From: Streptomyces sp. GESEQ-35 | Lineage (GTDB): Bacteria; Actinomycetota; Actinomycetes; Streptomycetales; Streptomycetaceae | Assembly: GCF_017948485.1 (NCBI RefSeq) | Contig: NZ_JAFFSX010000013.1 | Location: forward strand, 124,001 to 188,000 | Length of the DNA stretch: 64,000 bases | Direction: 5' to 3' | Shown: one piece after another, positions 42,136 to 51,228 of the stretch | Numbering within the stretch: the first letter of the stretch is position 1 | Layout of the letters: each line of letters opens with the position of its first letter | Program-made: the position numbers and the translations under genes | Notes under the pieces: model-generated | Database searches by the model: none | What the model saw: the letters and a program-made list of their open reading frames with translations, nothing else | Told to the model about the DNA's origin: nothing

Positions 42136-43569
42136 TCAACGCAGTTGGTCCTTCATCACTTTGCCCGTGGCGTTCAGCGGCAATGCCTCGCGGAACGCCA
42201 CGGAACGGGGCACCTTGAAACCGGCCATCCGCGCATGGCTCCAGGCGATGAGCTCCGACTCCGTCACCGGTCCCTGCCGGACGACGAAGGCCTTGCCCAC
42301 CTGACCCATGCGCGCGTCCGGGACGCCGACCACGGCGACCTGCGCCACGGCCGGGTGCTTCAGCAGGAAGCCCTCGATCTCGGCCGGGTAGGCGTTGAAG
42401 CCGCCCACGATGAACATGTCCTTCTTCCGGCCGACGATCCGCAGGTATCCCCGGTCGTCCAGCGTCCCGAGGTCGCCCGTGTGCAGCCAGCCGTCCTCGT
42501 CGATCGCCTCGGCGGTCGCGTCGAGGTCGCTCAGGTAGCCGAGCATGACGCTGTAGCCGCGCACCAGTACCTCGCCGTCGTCCGCGATGCGCACCTCCAC
42601 TCCGTCACACGGGGTGCCGACAGTCGTGGCGATGTCCTCGAAGGAGTCGCCCGGACGGGAGGCCGTCACGGTGCCCGCCTCGGTCAGGCCGTACCCGGTC
42701 ATGATCGACTGGAAGGGCAGTTCGCCGCGGATCCGGCGGATGAGGTCGACCGGGATTTCCGCGGCCCCGGTCACCGCCGCCCGCAGCGAGGACAGGTCCC
42801 GTCCGCCCGACGCCTGTGCCTCCAGCAGGGAGTGGTAGAGCGTGGGCGGGCCCGGCAGCATCGTCACCTTCTCGCGCTCGACCAGGTCGAGCACGCGGTC
42901 CACCTCGAAGACCGGCACGGGGAGGATGGTGGCTCCCCGTAGCAGCGAGGCGATACAGCCCGCCTTCCAGCCGAAGATGTGGAAGAACGGATTGGCGATC
43001 AGATAGCGGTCGCCCTCCCGCAGATCGGCCAGGTCGCACCACTCCGCGTACAGCCGGAGGTTCTGGGCGTGGGTCATCAGCACGCCCTTGGGCCGGCCGG
43101 TCGTCCCCGAGGTGAAGATGATGTCGGCGACCTGCTCACCACTCACCTCGCACTCGTACGGCTCACCGCTCGCCAGGAAGCCCGACTTGAGGTCGATCAC
43201 CGGAACTCCCGGCGGTGACGTGAACTCCAGCCCGAGGAAGCCCTGTTGGACCAGGACGGCCTTGGCGCCGCTCCGCCCGATGATGTCGTGCGCTTCGTCG
43301 GCCTTGAACCGGGTGTTCACCGGAACCAGCACACCACCGGCGGTGAGCAGCCCGAACGCGGCGACGATCCACTCGGCGGAGTTGGGCGCCCAGATCGCCA
43401 CCCGGTCGCCCCTGCCCACCCCCAGCGCCGCGAACGCGCCCGCGGCGATCAGCACCCGGTCGACAAGTTCCGTGAAGGTGAGCCGGAGCGGTCCGTCGAC
43501 GACCGCTTCGGCGTCACCGAAGCGGTCGGCCGCGCTCAGCACCATCTGGGGGATGGTCTCCCACTTCAT
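42136..43569 (-). CDS. FadD3-like acyl-CoA ligase
   Basis: 477 residues. FTSGTTGRPKGV P-loop, NPFFHIFGWKAG, LPGPPTLYHSLLE, TGYGLTEAG and NATGKVMKDQLR. The wording NPFFH-FG-KAG and LPGPPT is that of FadD3, the mycobacterial ligase for the steroid CD-ring acid HIP. A polycyclic or alicyclic acid is therefore a reasonable substrate guess; specificity is not proven. ATGA overlap with the upstream amidohydrolase. Confidence 0.88.
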   Translation of the reverse strand: MKWETIPQMVLSAADRFGDAEAVVDGPLRLTFTELVDRVLIAAGAFAALGVGRGDRVAIWAPNSAEWIVAAFGLLTAGGVLVPVNTRFKADEAHDIIGRSGAKAVLVQQGFLGLEFTSPPGVPVIDLKSGFLASGEPYECEVSGEQVADIIFTSGTTGRPKGVLMTHAQNLRLYAEWCDLADLREGDRYLIANPFFHIFGWKAGCIASLLRGATILPVPVFEVDRVLDLVEREKVTMLPGPPTLYHSLLEAQASGGRDLSSLRAAVTGAAEIPVDLIRRIRGELPFQSIMTGYGLTEAGTVTASRPGDSFEDIATTVGTPCDGVEVRIADDGEVLVRGYSVMLGYLSDLDATAEAIDEDGWLHTGDLGTLDDRGYLRIVGRKKDMFIVGGFNAYPAEIEGFLLKHPAVAQVAVVGVPDARMGQVGKAFVVRQGPVTESELIAWSHARMAGFKVPRSVAFREALPLNATGKVMKDQLR

Positions 43570-44744
43570 GCGTCGATGAGCCGGGCGAGGTTGCCGCCCA
43601 TGATCTTGGCCTGGTCGGTCTCGCTCATGCCCTTGATGGCGTCGATGTAGGAGACCGGGTCGGCCAGGCCCTCGGGGTGGGGGTAGTCGGAGCCGAACAG
43701 CACCCGATCGACGCCGATGATCTTGGCCAGCTCGGCCATGTCCTCCTCCCAGAACGGGCTGATGTGGATCCGTGACTTGACCGCCTCGACCGGGTCGCCC
43801 AGGAAGCCCTTCGGCTGCTTCTTGTAGACGTCGGTCAGCTGGTCGAGGAGGGGTACCAGCCAGGAGGAGCCGTTCTCGATGACCGAGATCTTGAGGTTCG
43901 GGAACCGGAACAGTGCTCCGTGGCAGACCCAGGAGGCCACGGCGTCGGTGACCGGCCGCCACTCGCCCAGCATCCGGAAGACCTGGGCCTGGAACGGCGT
44001 CATCTCCTGCTGCTTGCCCTCCCAGTCGCTCGCGTAGCGGGAGTAGCCGCTGTCGGAGGAGTGCATCCCGACCAGGACTCCGGCCTCCTCCACGAGCTTC
44101 CAGAAGGGGTCGAACTCCGGGAGTGCGAAGGACCTCGACCCGCCGAGCCCCGGCACCGGTGCGGGTCGGATCAGGATGGCCCGCGCCCCGCGCTCCAGAC
44201 ACCACTCCAGTTCGGCGATCGCCTTGTCCAGGATCGGCAGACTGATCACGGGTGTGGTGTAGATCCGGTCCTTGTAGTTGAACTGCCAGGTCTCGTGCAG
44301 CCACTGGTTGAGGGAGTGGACGACCACATGGATCAGTTCCGGGTCGTCCCGCATCCGCTCCTCGATCAGGCTGGCCAGCGTCGGGAACATCAGCGTGCGC
44401 TGGATCCCCAGCTCATCCATGAGCGCCAGTCGGGGCCCGGGTTCACGGAACGCGGGAATCGACTTCATCGGCTCGCCGAACAGCTCCCGGTGCGACTTGC
44501 CCTCCGGGTTGCCGTTGCGGAAGTACTCCTCCCACGCGCCCGGCCGGGCCACCACCGAGAAGGTGGGGTTGGGGATGTAGTCGCTGATCTGGCCTCGGAT
44601 CGCGATCTTTGTACGGCCGTTGACCTGCACGTACTGGATCGCACTCGCGTACCTCTCCGGGAGGTGCCTGGTCAGCGCCTCCGGGGGCTCGTACAGGTGG
44701 TTGTCCGCGTCGAAGAGCGGAAACGGCAGCGCACGGGACGTCAT
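43566..44744 (-). CDS. Amidohydrolase-2 (ACMSD-like) family protein
   Basis: 392 residues. FPLFDADNHLYEPP N-terminal metal motif, VGMHSSDSG, VCHGALFRFPNLKISVIENG, and LFGSDYPHPEGLADP. Same broad family as 22326-23624 but a different subgroup. Ribosome site AAAGGAGGG. Coupled to the FadD3-like ligase; the operator 44767-44781 lies 22 bp upstream. Confidence 0.87.
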   Translation of the reverse strand: MTSRALPFPLFDADNHLYEPPEALTRHLPERYASAIQYVQVNGRTKIAIRGQISDYIPNPTFSVVARPGAWEEYFRNGNPEGKSHRELFGEPMKSIPAFREPGPRLALMDELGIQRTLMFPTLASLIEERMRDDPELIHVVVHSLNQWLHETWQFNYKDRIYTTPVISLPILDKAIAELEWCLERGARAILIRPAPVPGLGGSRSFALPEFDPFWKLVEEAGVLVGMHSSDSGYSRYASDWEGKQQEMTPFQAQVFRMLGEWRPVTDAVASWVCHGALFRFPNLKISVIENGSSWLVPLLDQLTDVYKKQPKGFLGDPVEAVKSRIHISPFWEEDMAELAKIIGVDRVLFGSDYPHPEGLADPVSYIDAIKGMSETDQAKIMGGNLARLIDA

Positions 44745-44766
44745 GAGACCCTCCTTTGCGTTTTGA

Positions 44767-44781
44767 GAGAATGGTATTCTC
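44767..44781. promoter_or_regulatory. TetR-type operator GAGAATGGTATTCTC
   Basis: Perfect arms, in a 38-bp gap between two same-strand genes, which implies a promoter there. On the minus strand TACCAT inside the site with TTGCCG 17 bp upstream is a plausible promoter, again with the -10 inside the operator. Confidence 0.82.
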
Positions 44782-44782
44782 T

Positions 44783-46345
44783 TCACCTGCCTACGGCAAT
44801 GTCCTTCCGCAGCCGGAACTTCTGCACCTTGCCGCTCGGCGTCCGGGGGAAGTCCTGGACCTCGTGCAACTCCTCCGGCCACTTCTGCCTGGCCAGGCCG
44901 GCCCGCTCGAAGTGGGCGCGCACCTCGTCAAGGCTCGGAAGGGCGTGGCCGGGCCTCAGGCGCAGGAAGGCCGCGGCGTGTTCGCCGAGCCGGGCGTCGG
45001 GAGCGGCCACCACGGCCGCCTCCGCGACGGCGGCCAGGGCGAGCAGCGTTTCCTCGACCTCCAGCGCGCTGATGTTCTCGCCGCCACGGATGATCACGTC
45101 CGCCTTGCGGTCGGTGATCGTGAGGTATCCGTCCTCGTCGAGCACACCGATGTCGCCCGTGCGGTACCAGCCGTCGTCGTCGAAGGCCTTCGCCGTCAGG
45201 TCCGGGTCGGTGTAACCCAGGCACAGGTCCGGGCCCCGGCTGAGGATCTCGCCGTCCTCGTCGAGCCGGAACTCCACGCCGGGCAGCGCCTCGCCGTCCG
45301 TGAAGAGCCGCTTGGGTTCGGGTGCGGAGTGCCGGGAGGACGTGATCGAGGGGTGCTCGGTGCTGCCGTACGCGCGGAAGACCCGGATCCCGAGGCCCGC
45401 CAGCCGGGTGGTGACGGCCGCCGGGACCGCCGCGCCGCCGAGGCCCGCGTACCTCATGTGCCGCAGATGCCCGGGGGTGAAGTCGGCGTGGTCGAGGAGG
45501 CTGGTGACGTAGTACGGGGCGCCGCCTCCGACGTGCAGGCCGTGACGCGTCATCAACTCCAGTACCCGGCCCGGGTCCCATACGTCGGCGAGGTGGACGG
45601 GCGCTCCGTCCAGGACCGGGATCAGGAAGGCGTTCACCATGCCGATGAAGTGGCCGACGGGTGCCGCGGTGAGCTGTGTGCCCCGGTCGGGCGGGTAGGC
45701 CGCCGCCAGTTGGCGGGTCTCGTGGCCGAGGGTCTGATGGCTGTGGACGACGCCCTTCGGATCCCGTGTCGTGCCCGAAGTGAAGGCGATCAGGGCCGGG
45801 CCCGTCGGATCGGCGGGGAGGGGCCGGGGGAGCGGGGTGTCACTCAGGAGGTCGTCGAAGCCTGCGATGCGCGGATGTCGTCGCGCGGCCCCGCCCACCA
45901 ATCCCACCACGGGGACGTCCGCGCACAGGTCGGGCTGGAACTCCAGCCTTCCGAACCGCTCGGCGGCGATGAAGACGCGCGGCTTGACGGAGTCGAGGAT
46001 GTAGCCGACCTCCTTGCGCCCGTAGAAGTGGACGATGGGCACGACGACCGCGCCGAGGAACGCCGACGCCCAGAAGACCGCGGCCGCCTCCATCCAGTTG
46101 GGCAGCTGGAAGGCGACGGTGTCATCGGCACCCACGCCGCGCTCACGCAGCCCGGCGGCGAGCCTGCGCGCGGTGTGCTCCACGTCCCGGAAGGTCCCGG
46201 ACCAGGGCCGGACGGCAGAGTGCACCCGGAACTCGGCGTCGGGCGCCGCGGCCAGGCCCCGCGTCAGCAGGTCCCCGATCGTGTCCTTGGTCCACCACCC
46301 CTCCGCCTCATAGCGCTTGACCAGCTCTGCGGGGATCTTTCGCAT
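44783..46345 (-). CDS. AMP-forming acyl-CoA ligase (cyclohexanecarboxylate-CoA-ligase-like)
   Basis: 520 residues. AFTSGTTRDPKGVVHSHQTL P-loop, AYGSTEHPS, WYRTGDIG, DRKADVIIRGGENIS, and TPSGKVQKFRLR. The GHFIGMVNAFLIP and VHFYGRKEVGYIL phrases recall cyclohexanecarboxylate/FadD-type ligases for alicyclic acids. Ribosome site CTGGAGG. Divergent from the hydratase at 46448 across two weak operator sites. Confidence 0.87.
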   Translation of the reverse strand: MRKIPAELVKRYEAEGWWTKDTIGDLLTRGLAAAPDAEFRVHSAVRPWSGTFRDVEHTARRLAAGLRERGVGADDTVAFQLPNWMEAAAVFWASAFLGAVVVPIVHFYGRKEVGYILDSVKPRVFIAAERFGRLEFQPDLCADVPVVGLVGGAARRHPRIAGFDDLLSDTPLPRPLPADPTGPALIAFTSGTTRDPKGVVHSHQTLGHETRQLAAAYPPDRGTQLTAAPVGHFIGMVNAFLIPVLDGAPVHLADVWDPGRVLELMTRHGLHVGGGAPYYVTSLLDHADFTPGHLRHMRYAGLGGAAVPAAVTTRLAGLGIRVFRAYGSTEHPSITSSRHSAPEPKRLFTDGEALPGVEFRLDEDGEILSRGPDLCLGYTDPDLTAKAFDDDGWYRTGDIGVLDEDGYLTITDRKADVIIRGGENISALEVEETLLALAAVAEAAVVAAPDARLGEHAAAFLRLRPGHALPSLDEVRAHFERAGLARQKWPEELHEVQDFPRTPSGKVQKFRLRKDIAVGR

Positions 46346-46394
46346 ACGTGCTACCTCCAGTGCTGCGGGCGGCTCTTCGAAGCGGAGGACGAAC

Positions 46395-46409
46395 GCATAC
46401 GCTATTCTC
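46395..46409. promoter_or_regulatory. Degenerate operator GCATACGCTATTCTC
   Basis: One good arm (ATTCTC), one poor. Paired with the site at 46417-46431, centres 22 bp apart, the same spacing as the pair at 40532/40554. Confidence 0.5.
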
Positions 46410-46416
46410 GCCACTG

Positions 46417-46431
46417 GAGAATGCCAATATC
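46417..46431. promoter_or_regulatory. Degenerate operator GAGAATGCCAATATC
   Basis: Good left arm (GAGAAT), degenerate right arm. Lies 17 bp before the hydratase start. Confidence 0.5.
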
Positions 46432-46447
46432 CCCAGGGGGGAATCGC

Positions 46448-47173
46448 GTGATCGACCTCGACATGGACGGCGGTCTGGCCGTCATCACGATCGACCGCCC
46501 CCACGCCCGCAATGCCATCTCCCTCGACGCCATGGGCGAGTTGGAGAAGGCGCTCGATGCGGCGGTGGGCGCGCGGGCCCTGGTGGTCAGGGGCGCCGGC
46601 GACCGGGCGTTCGTCTCCGGAGGCGATCTGAAGGAACTCGCCGCGATCCGCAGCGAGGACGAGGCCGCGGCGATGGCGTGGCGGATGCGCGGCATCTGCG
46701 ACCGGCTCGCGGACTTCCCCGCCCCCGTGATCGCCGCGCTCAACGGCCATGCCCTGGGCGGCGGGGCCGAGGTCGCCGTTGCCGCCGACATCCGGGTTGC
46801 CGCGGACGACATCAGGATCGGCTTCACCCAGGTGACGTTGGCGATCATGCCCGCGTGGGGCGGTGCCGAGCGGCTGGCCGCCCTGGTCGGCAGGGGACGG
46901 GCACTGATGCTCGCGGGTTCGGGCACCGTGCTGGAGGCCGCAGAGGCCGAGCGGCTCGGGCTGGTCGACCGGGTCCTGCCGCGAGACTCCTTCGAGGAGG
47001 GCTGGCGCTCGCTGGCCCGCTCGCTCGCCACCGCTCCGGCCGGGGAGATCAAGCGCGTTGTCGCAGGCGGCACTTCGGCCGACGAGGCGGTGCGCGCCTT
47101 CGCACGGCTGTGGACGGCGGACGCGCACTGGGAGGCGGCGGACCGGGCGACGGCTCGCAGGAGCCGCGGCTGA
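46448..47173 (+). CDS. Enoyl-CoA hydratase/isomerase family protein
   Basis: 241 residues, crotonase fold. TIDRPHARNAIS, DRAFVSGGDLKEL, GHALGGGAEVAVAADI with the first catalytic Glu (GGAE), and FTQVTLAIMPAWGGAERL. GTG start at 46448 preceded by a G-rich ribosome site; an ATG at 46421 would lie inside the operator. Confidence 0.87.
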   Translation: MIDLDMDGGLAVITIDRPHARNAISLDAMGELEKALDAAVGARALVVRGAGDRAFVSGGDLKELAAIRSEDEAAAMAWRMRGICDRLADFPAPVIAALNGHALGGGAEVAVAADIRVAADDIRIGFTQVTLAIMPAWGGAERLAALVGRGRALMLAGSGTVLEAAEAERLGLVDRVLPRDSFEEGWRSLARSLATAPAGEIKRVVAGGTSADEAVRAFARLWTADAHWEAADRATARRSRG

Positions 47174-47293
47174 TCCGGGAGGTGGCTGTGCGGCAATCCC
47201 GTGCCTGTTGTGGGGAGTTGACACGCCCCCGCGGTCGTGGAAGCGGCAGGCGGCGACCCCGGTGGAACCCTGGGGGACCAGGACCGGCGGCCC

Positions 47294-47427
47294 GCGCTGT
47301 CCGGATCAACAGCCTCGACACTCCCTTGTGTCACCACGACATCATCGAGGCCGTGGCGGGCCGGCGGAATCCTCTCGACATGCTCGATATGCCTCCCGCT
47401 GACGGCCGACCAGACCTGCGGAGATGA
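47294..47427 (+). pseudogene. Fragment of a HpcH/HpaI (CitE/malyl-CoA-lyase-like) gene
   Basis: One frame reads AVRINSLDTPLCHHDIIEAV then LDMLDMP, which looks like the RVNxxDTP-xxxxD-VxEVV...LD core strand of CitE/Mcl-type lyases. No start, no upstream barrel strands and no C-terminal part remain. It ends by a stop that overlaps the next fragment's ATG (ATGA). The preceding 120 bp (47174-47293) show nothing recognisable. Confidence 0.5.
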
Positions 47428-47612
47428 CCATGCGCTTCGTCTTCCACTACCCCGAGACCAACGGACCCGACGGCGATGTCCTTGACGCCGGCCCCCTGCA
47501 CGAGGTGGCCGCCATCCCCATGGCCCGGGTGGGCGAGGTCACCGACATCTCCCACTGCGTGGTGTTCCTGGCCTCGCCGCTGTCCGCCTACGTCACCGGG
47601 ACCTGGAGCAGC
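47424..47612 (+). pseudogene. Chimeric scar: start of an LLM-type monooxygenase joined to the end of an SDR
   Basis: The frame begins MTMRFVFHYPETNGPDGD, the N-terminus of luciferase-like (LLM) flavin or F420 oxidoreductases. After ~29 residues (about 47511) it switches to AIPMARVGEVTDISHCVVFLASP then YVTG, the C-terminal signature of an SDR. It is cut off at the stop of the convergent SDR gene. Neither half can be functional. Confidence 0.72.
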
Positions 47613-48368
47613 TCAGGTATTGCGGCCCCCGTTGACCCCCATCACCTGACCGGTGATGTAACCGGCCTCCTCGGACACCAGGAAGGAACACGCCGCCGCG
47701 ATGTCCTCGGGCCGCCCCGGCCGCCGTACCGGTGTGCGCTCCGCGTGGTAGTCCACCGAGCCCCCGAGGTGCCCGCGTTCCTCCGTGGCGCGGAGCATCG
47801 GGGTGTCGATGAAGCCGGGCGGGATGGTGTTCACCGTGATGCCCGTCGGGCCCAGTTCGAGAGCGAGGGCCTTGGTGAAGCCGATGAGTCCGGCCTTCGA
47901 GGCGACGTAGTGCGTCATGAACTGCTGGCCCGACTGCGCGCTCGACGACGAGATGTTCACGATCCGGCCCCACCCGGCCTCCGTCATGTCCGGCACGACC
48001 GCCTGGCAGCAGTAGAAGGGGCCGTTGAGGTTCACGGCCATGATCCGGTTCCACGACTCGTCGGTGATCTTCAGGAAGCTCCTGGTCCCGCTGACGCCGG
48101 CGTTGTTGACGAGCACGAGCACCGGACTCAGGGTCTCCCGGACGCGTCGCACCGCGGCGTTCACCTGCATCCGGTCGGACACGTCGACCCCGCCGAAGGC
48201 GACCGACTCGTACCCCTTCCCCCGCGACTCCTCGGCCACCCGCTCGGCCGCCTCCGGGTTGAGATCGAGTACGGCGGTGGCGAAGCCGTCCTCGGCGAGC
48301 CGCAGCGCGATCGCGCGCCCGATGCCCGATCCGCCGCCCGTGACGACAGCCGTACGTCGCTCCGTCAT
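47613..48368 (-). CDS. SDR-family oxidoreductase (FabG-like)
   Basis: 251 residues. GGGSGIGRA, VLVNNAGVSG, VNISSSSAQ, YVASKAG, YITGQVMGVNGG. Intact SDR, last gene of the ALDH-CoA-transferase-SDR operon, one base after the CoA-transferase stop. Its 3' end abuts the gene scar at 47.4 kb. Confidence 0.88.
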   Translation of the reverse strand: MTERRTAVVTGGGSGIGRAIALRLAEDGFATAVLDLNPEAAERVAEESRGKGYESVAFGGVDVSDRMQVNAAVRRVRETLSPVLVLVNNAGVSGTRSFLKITDESWNRIMAVNLNGPFYCCQAVVPDMTEAGWGRIVNISSSSAQSGQQFMTHYVASKAGLIGFTKALALELGPTGITVNTIPPGFIDTPMLRATEERGHLGGSVDYHAERTPVRRPGRPEDIAAACSFLVSEEAGYITGQVMGVNGGRNT

Positions 48369-48369
48369 G

Positions 48370-49581
48370 TCAGGTCACCGCCCCTGCCGCCTTGAGAGTC
48401 AGAATGCGGTCCCAGTCCAGGCCCAGTTCGAGCAGGATCTCCTCGGTCTGCGCGGCGAACTCGGGCGCCGGGCCGAGCTCCGGGGCGCCCACGTCGAACT
48501 GCACCGGATTCGCGGCCAGTTCGAGCTCTCCGGCCCGTACGACGTACTCGTTCGCCCTGACCTGCGGATCGACACCCACCTGGAGGGAGTCCTGCACCGG
48601 GGCCCACGGCCCGGCCAGTGTGGCGAACCGCTCGGTCCATTCCGCGAGCGTGCGGGTGGCCAGCACCTCGCGCAGGATCTTGACCGCCTCCTCGGTGTGG
48701 GCGGCGATCTGCTCGGCGGTGGCGAAGCGCGGATCGTCGGCCAGTTCGGGACGGTCGATGTGCCGGCACACATCGGCCCAGAACTTGCCGGGCTGCATCA
48801 TGACGAACGCCAGGTAGTGGTCGTCGGCCGTGCGGTACACACCGGAGAGCGGGTTGGTGGGGGAGCCGTGCGCGCCCGCGGGCGGCGCCACCCAGGCCCG
48901 GTCGAGGTGGAGGGAGAGGGCGATCCCGTGGCCCATCGCCCACACGCCGCTGCCGAGCAGGGACACGTCCACGACCGACGGCTCGCCCGTACGCTCCCGC
49001 TTCAGCAGCGCCGCCGCGATGCCCCCGGCGAGATTGGTGCCGGAGATCGTGTCCCCGTAGGCGGGCGCCGGGGGAGAGATCATGCCCTCGGTACCGGACG
49101 GGGTGAGGCTGGCGGCGGTGCCGCCCCGGGCCCAGAAGGCCGTCATGTCGTAACCGCCCTTGCCCGCCTCCCGGCCGCGCGGTCCCAGCGCGCTGCCGCG
49201 TGCGTAGATGATGTCCGGCTTCACCGAGCGGATGTCGTCCACGTCGATGCCGAATCTGCCGCGGGCCGAGGGCAGAAAGCTGGTCAGGAACACATCCGAC
49301 CGGCGGACGAGGTCGTACAGCACCTCCTTCCCCTCCGGGCGTGCCATGTCGAGGCCGATGCTGCGTTTGCCGCGATTGGCGTGCTCCACATTGGGGTTCG
49401 GGTCGCCCTCGACCTTGAACGTGCCGGTCTGGCGCAGCCCGCGCTGCGGATCGCCGTTGACGGCGTGCTCCACCTTGATGACGTCCGCGCCCCAGTCGGC
49501 GAGCACGGCACCGGCGGACGGGACGAACCCGTACATCGCCACTTCCAGGACCCGTATCCCGGTGAGGGGGCCGCCGCTCAT
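48370..49581 (-). CDS. CaiB/BaiF (family III) CoA-transferase
   Basis: 403 residues. LEVAMYGFVPSAGAVLADWGADVIKVEH and NRGKRSIGLDMARPEG are family signatures; GGYDMTAFWARGG carries the probable catalytic Asp. Could exchange CoA between pathway acids or act as a 2-methylacyl-CoA racemase. ATGA overlap with the aldehyde dehydrogenase upstream. Confidence 0.9.
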   Translation of the reverse strand: MSGGPLTGIRVLEVAMYGFVPSAGAVLADWGADVIKVEHAVNGDPQRGLRQTGTFKVEGDPNPNVEHANRGKRSIGLDMARPEGKEVLYDLVRRSDVFLTSFLPSARGRFGIDVDDIRSVKPDIIYARGSALGPRGREAGKGGYDMTAFWARGGTAASLTPSGTEGMISPPAPAYGDTISGTNLAGGIAAALLKRERTGEPSVVDVSLLGSGVWAMGHGIALSLHLDRAWVAPPAGAHGSPTNPLSGVYRTADDHYLAFVMMQPGKFWADVCRHIDRPELADDPRFATAEQIAAHTEEAVKILREVLATRTLAEWTERFATLAGPWAPVQDSLQVGVDPQVRANEYVVRAGELELAANPVQFDVGAPELGPAPEFAAQTEEILLELGLDWDRILTLKAAGAVT

Positions 49582-51032
49582 GCGACCACCGCACCGAAGG
49601 TCTTGCGTTCCATGAACTCCTCCAGACCGTCCACGCCCTTTTCCCTGCCGATGCCCGACTGCTTGTAGCCCCCGAAGGGGGCGTCGGGGAAGAAGTAGTT
49701 GCCGCCGTTGATGCTGAACGTGCCGGTGCGGACGCGGCGCGCCAGAGCGACCGCGCGTTCGCGGTCACGGCTGTGGACCGCGCCGGACAGCCCGTAGACC
49801 GAGTCGTTGGCGATGCGTACGGCGTCGTCCTCGTCGTCGTACGGAATCATCGCGAGGACCGGTCCGAAGACCTCCTCCTGCGCCAGCTCACCGGCCGGAT
49901 CGACCCCGGTGAGCAGGGTCGGCGTGTAGAAGAAGCCGGGGTCCACCCGCTTGCCGCCGGTCACGAGCGTCGCGCCCGCTGCCACCGCCCGCTGGACCAT
50001 GCCGTCGACCTTGTCGCGCTGCCACTCGCTGATCAGCGGGCCCATGTACGTCTTCGGGTGGCCGGGGTCGCCGTGGCGCACCCGGTCGAGGGAGGCAGCG
50101 ACCTGCTCGACGATCGTGTCCTGGTGCCGCCTGGGCACGAGCATCCGGGAGGTGATCGCGCAGCTCTGGCCGGCGTGCAGACAGATCATGTACGCCGCAT
50201 AGCGTGCGGCGGCGGCGAAGTCGGCGTCGTCGAGCACGATCAGGGCGGACTTGCCGCCGAGTTCGAGGAACACCTTCTTCACCGTGCCGCTCGCGTCGGC
50301 CATGATGCGACGGCCGGTGGCGGTGGACCCGGTGAAGCTGACCATGTCGATATCGGCATGGGTGGTGAGCAGTTCACCGACCGCCGCGTCGGACGAGGTC
50401 AGGACGTTGACCACGCCGGGCGGGATGTCCGTGTGCTCTGCGATCAGTTCACCCAGGGCCAGCGTGATCAGCGGTGTGTCCGGGGCGCCCTTCAGTACGA
50501 CCGTGCAGCCCGCCGCGAGCGCCGGGGCCAGCTTGGCGAGGGCGAGCTGGGTGGGGTAGTTGTACGGGACGATCGCCGCGAGGACCCCTCCGGCTTCCTT
50601 CTCCACCCAGCGGTGATGGCGCTGCCCCAGGTACTCCACCACGCCGAGGTCCTCCGTCAGCGGGTGGCTTCCGAGCAACTCGGCGTAGTAGCGGACCAGT
50701 TCCACGGGCTCGTCGAGCTGCTGGCCGTGCGTGAGCATGCGGGGTGCGCCGACCTCGGCGATCGTCAGCTCGCGCAGCTCCTCCAGATGTTCCGTGAGCG
50801 CACGGTGGAGCTGGTCGAGGCAGTGGACGCGGAACTCCTTGTCGGTCGGCCAGCTCGTGGTGTCGAAGGCGCGACGGGCGGCCGCCACGGCGGCTTCGGC
50901 CTGCTCGACCGAGGCGTCGGGAGCCTGGCCGAGGACATCGCCGGTGGCGGGGTTGAGCGTGGCGAACGTCCGGGGCGCGTCGACGAGTCGTCCGTCGATG
51001 AGCAGGCGCCGCGCGCTGTTCGGGACTGGCAT
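49578..51032 (-). CDS. Aldehyde dehydrogenase (NAD(P)+), paralog of 15164-16618
   Basis: 484 residues. FLELGGKSALIVLDDADF (catalytic Glu) and AGQSCAITSR (nucleophilic Cys), SFTGSTATGR. Same length as the first ALDH, with shared unusual stretches such as ELRELTIAEVGAPR and RWVEKEA. Start at 51032 chosen for GGAAGG upstream. Operator at 51075-51089. Confidence 0.92.
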   Translation of the reverse strand: MPVPNSARRLLIDGRLVDAPRTFATLNPATGDVLGQAPDASVEQAEAAVAAARRAFDTTSWPTDKEFRVHCLDQLHRALTEHLEELRELTIAEVGAPRMLTHGQQLDEPVELVRYYAELLGSHPLTEDLGVVEYLGQRHHRWVEKEAGGVLAAIVPYNYPTQLALAKLAPALAAGCTVVLKGAPDTPLITLALGELIAEHTDIPPGVVNVLTSSDAAVGELLTTHADIDMVSFTGSTATGRRIMADASGTVKKVFLELGGKSALIVLDDADFAAAARYAAYMICLHAGQSCAITSRMLVPRRHQDTIVEQVAASLDRVRHGDPGHPKTYMGPLISEWQRDKVDGMVQRAVAAGATLVTGGKRVDPGFFYTPTLLTGVDPAGELAQEEVFGPVLAMIPYDDEDDAVRIANDSVYGLSGAVHSRDRERAVALARRVRTGTFSINGGNYFFPDAPFGGYKQSGIGREKGVDGLEEFMERKTFGAVVA

Positions 51033-51074
51033 CCCGTCACCTTCCCAGGAGTTTCCCAGCAGATTCCCAGCAGT

Positions 51075-51089
51075 GGAAATAGCGTTCTC
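51075..51089. promoter_or_regulatory. TetR-type operator GGAAATAGCGTTCTC
   Basis: Variant of the shared palindrome, 42 bp upstream of the aldehyde dehydrogenase start on the minus strand. Confidence 0.6.
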
Positions 51090-51184
51090 GCAGTGCGAGA
51101 TCATAGGCCTCGCTGACAGAGAACCATAGCCTGAGCGTGGAGGTTGCGTCACGGCCTCGGTATGACCCTGGTGTGCTGGCGCGA

Positions 51185-51204
51185 TGTGACATTAAGTCGT
51201 CACA
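51185..51204. promoter_or_regulatory. Inverted repeat TGTGAC-n8-GTCACA
   Basis: Perfect 6-bp arms in the 270-bp divergent gap between the two operator sites. Arms resemble CRP half-sites but the spacing is 4 bp too long for CRP; the binding protein is unknown. Confidence 0.4.
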
Positions 51205-51228
51205 GGCCCTTCCGGGTGAAGCGGAGTT

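Noticed and set aside
51185-51204. Reading TGTGAC...GTCACA as a CRP site
   Set aside because: Half-sites are 10 bp apart, not the 6 bp of CRP; kept only as an unnamed inverted repeat.
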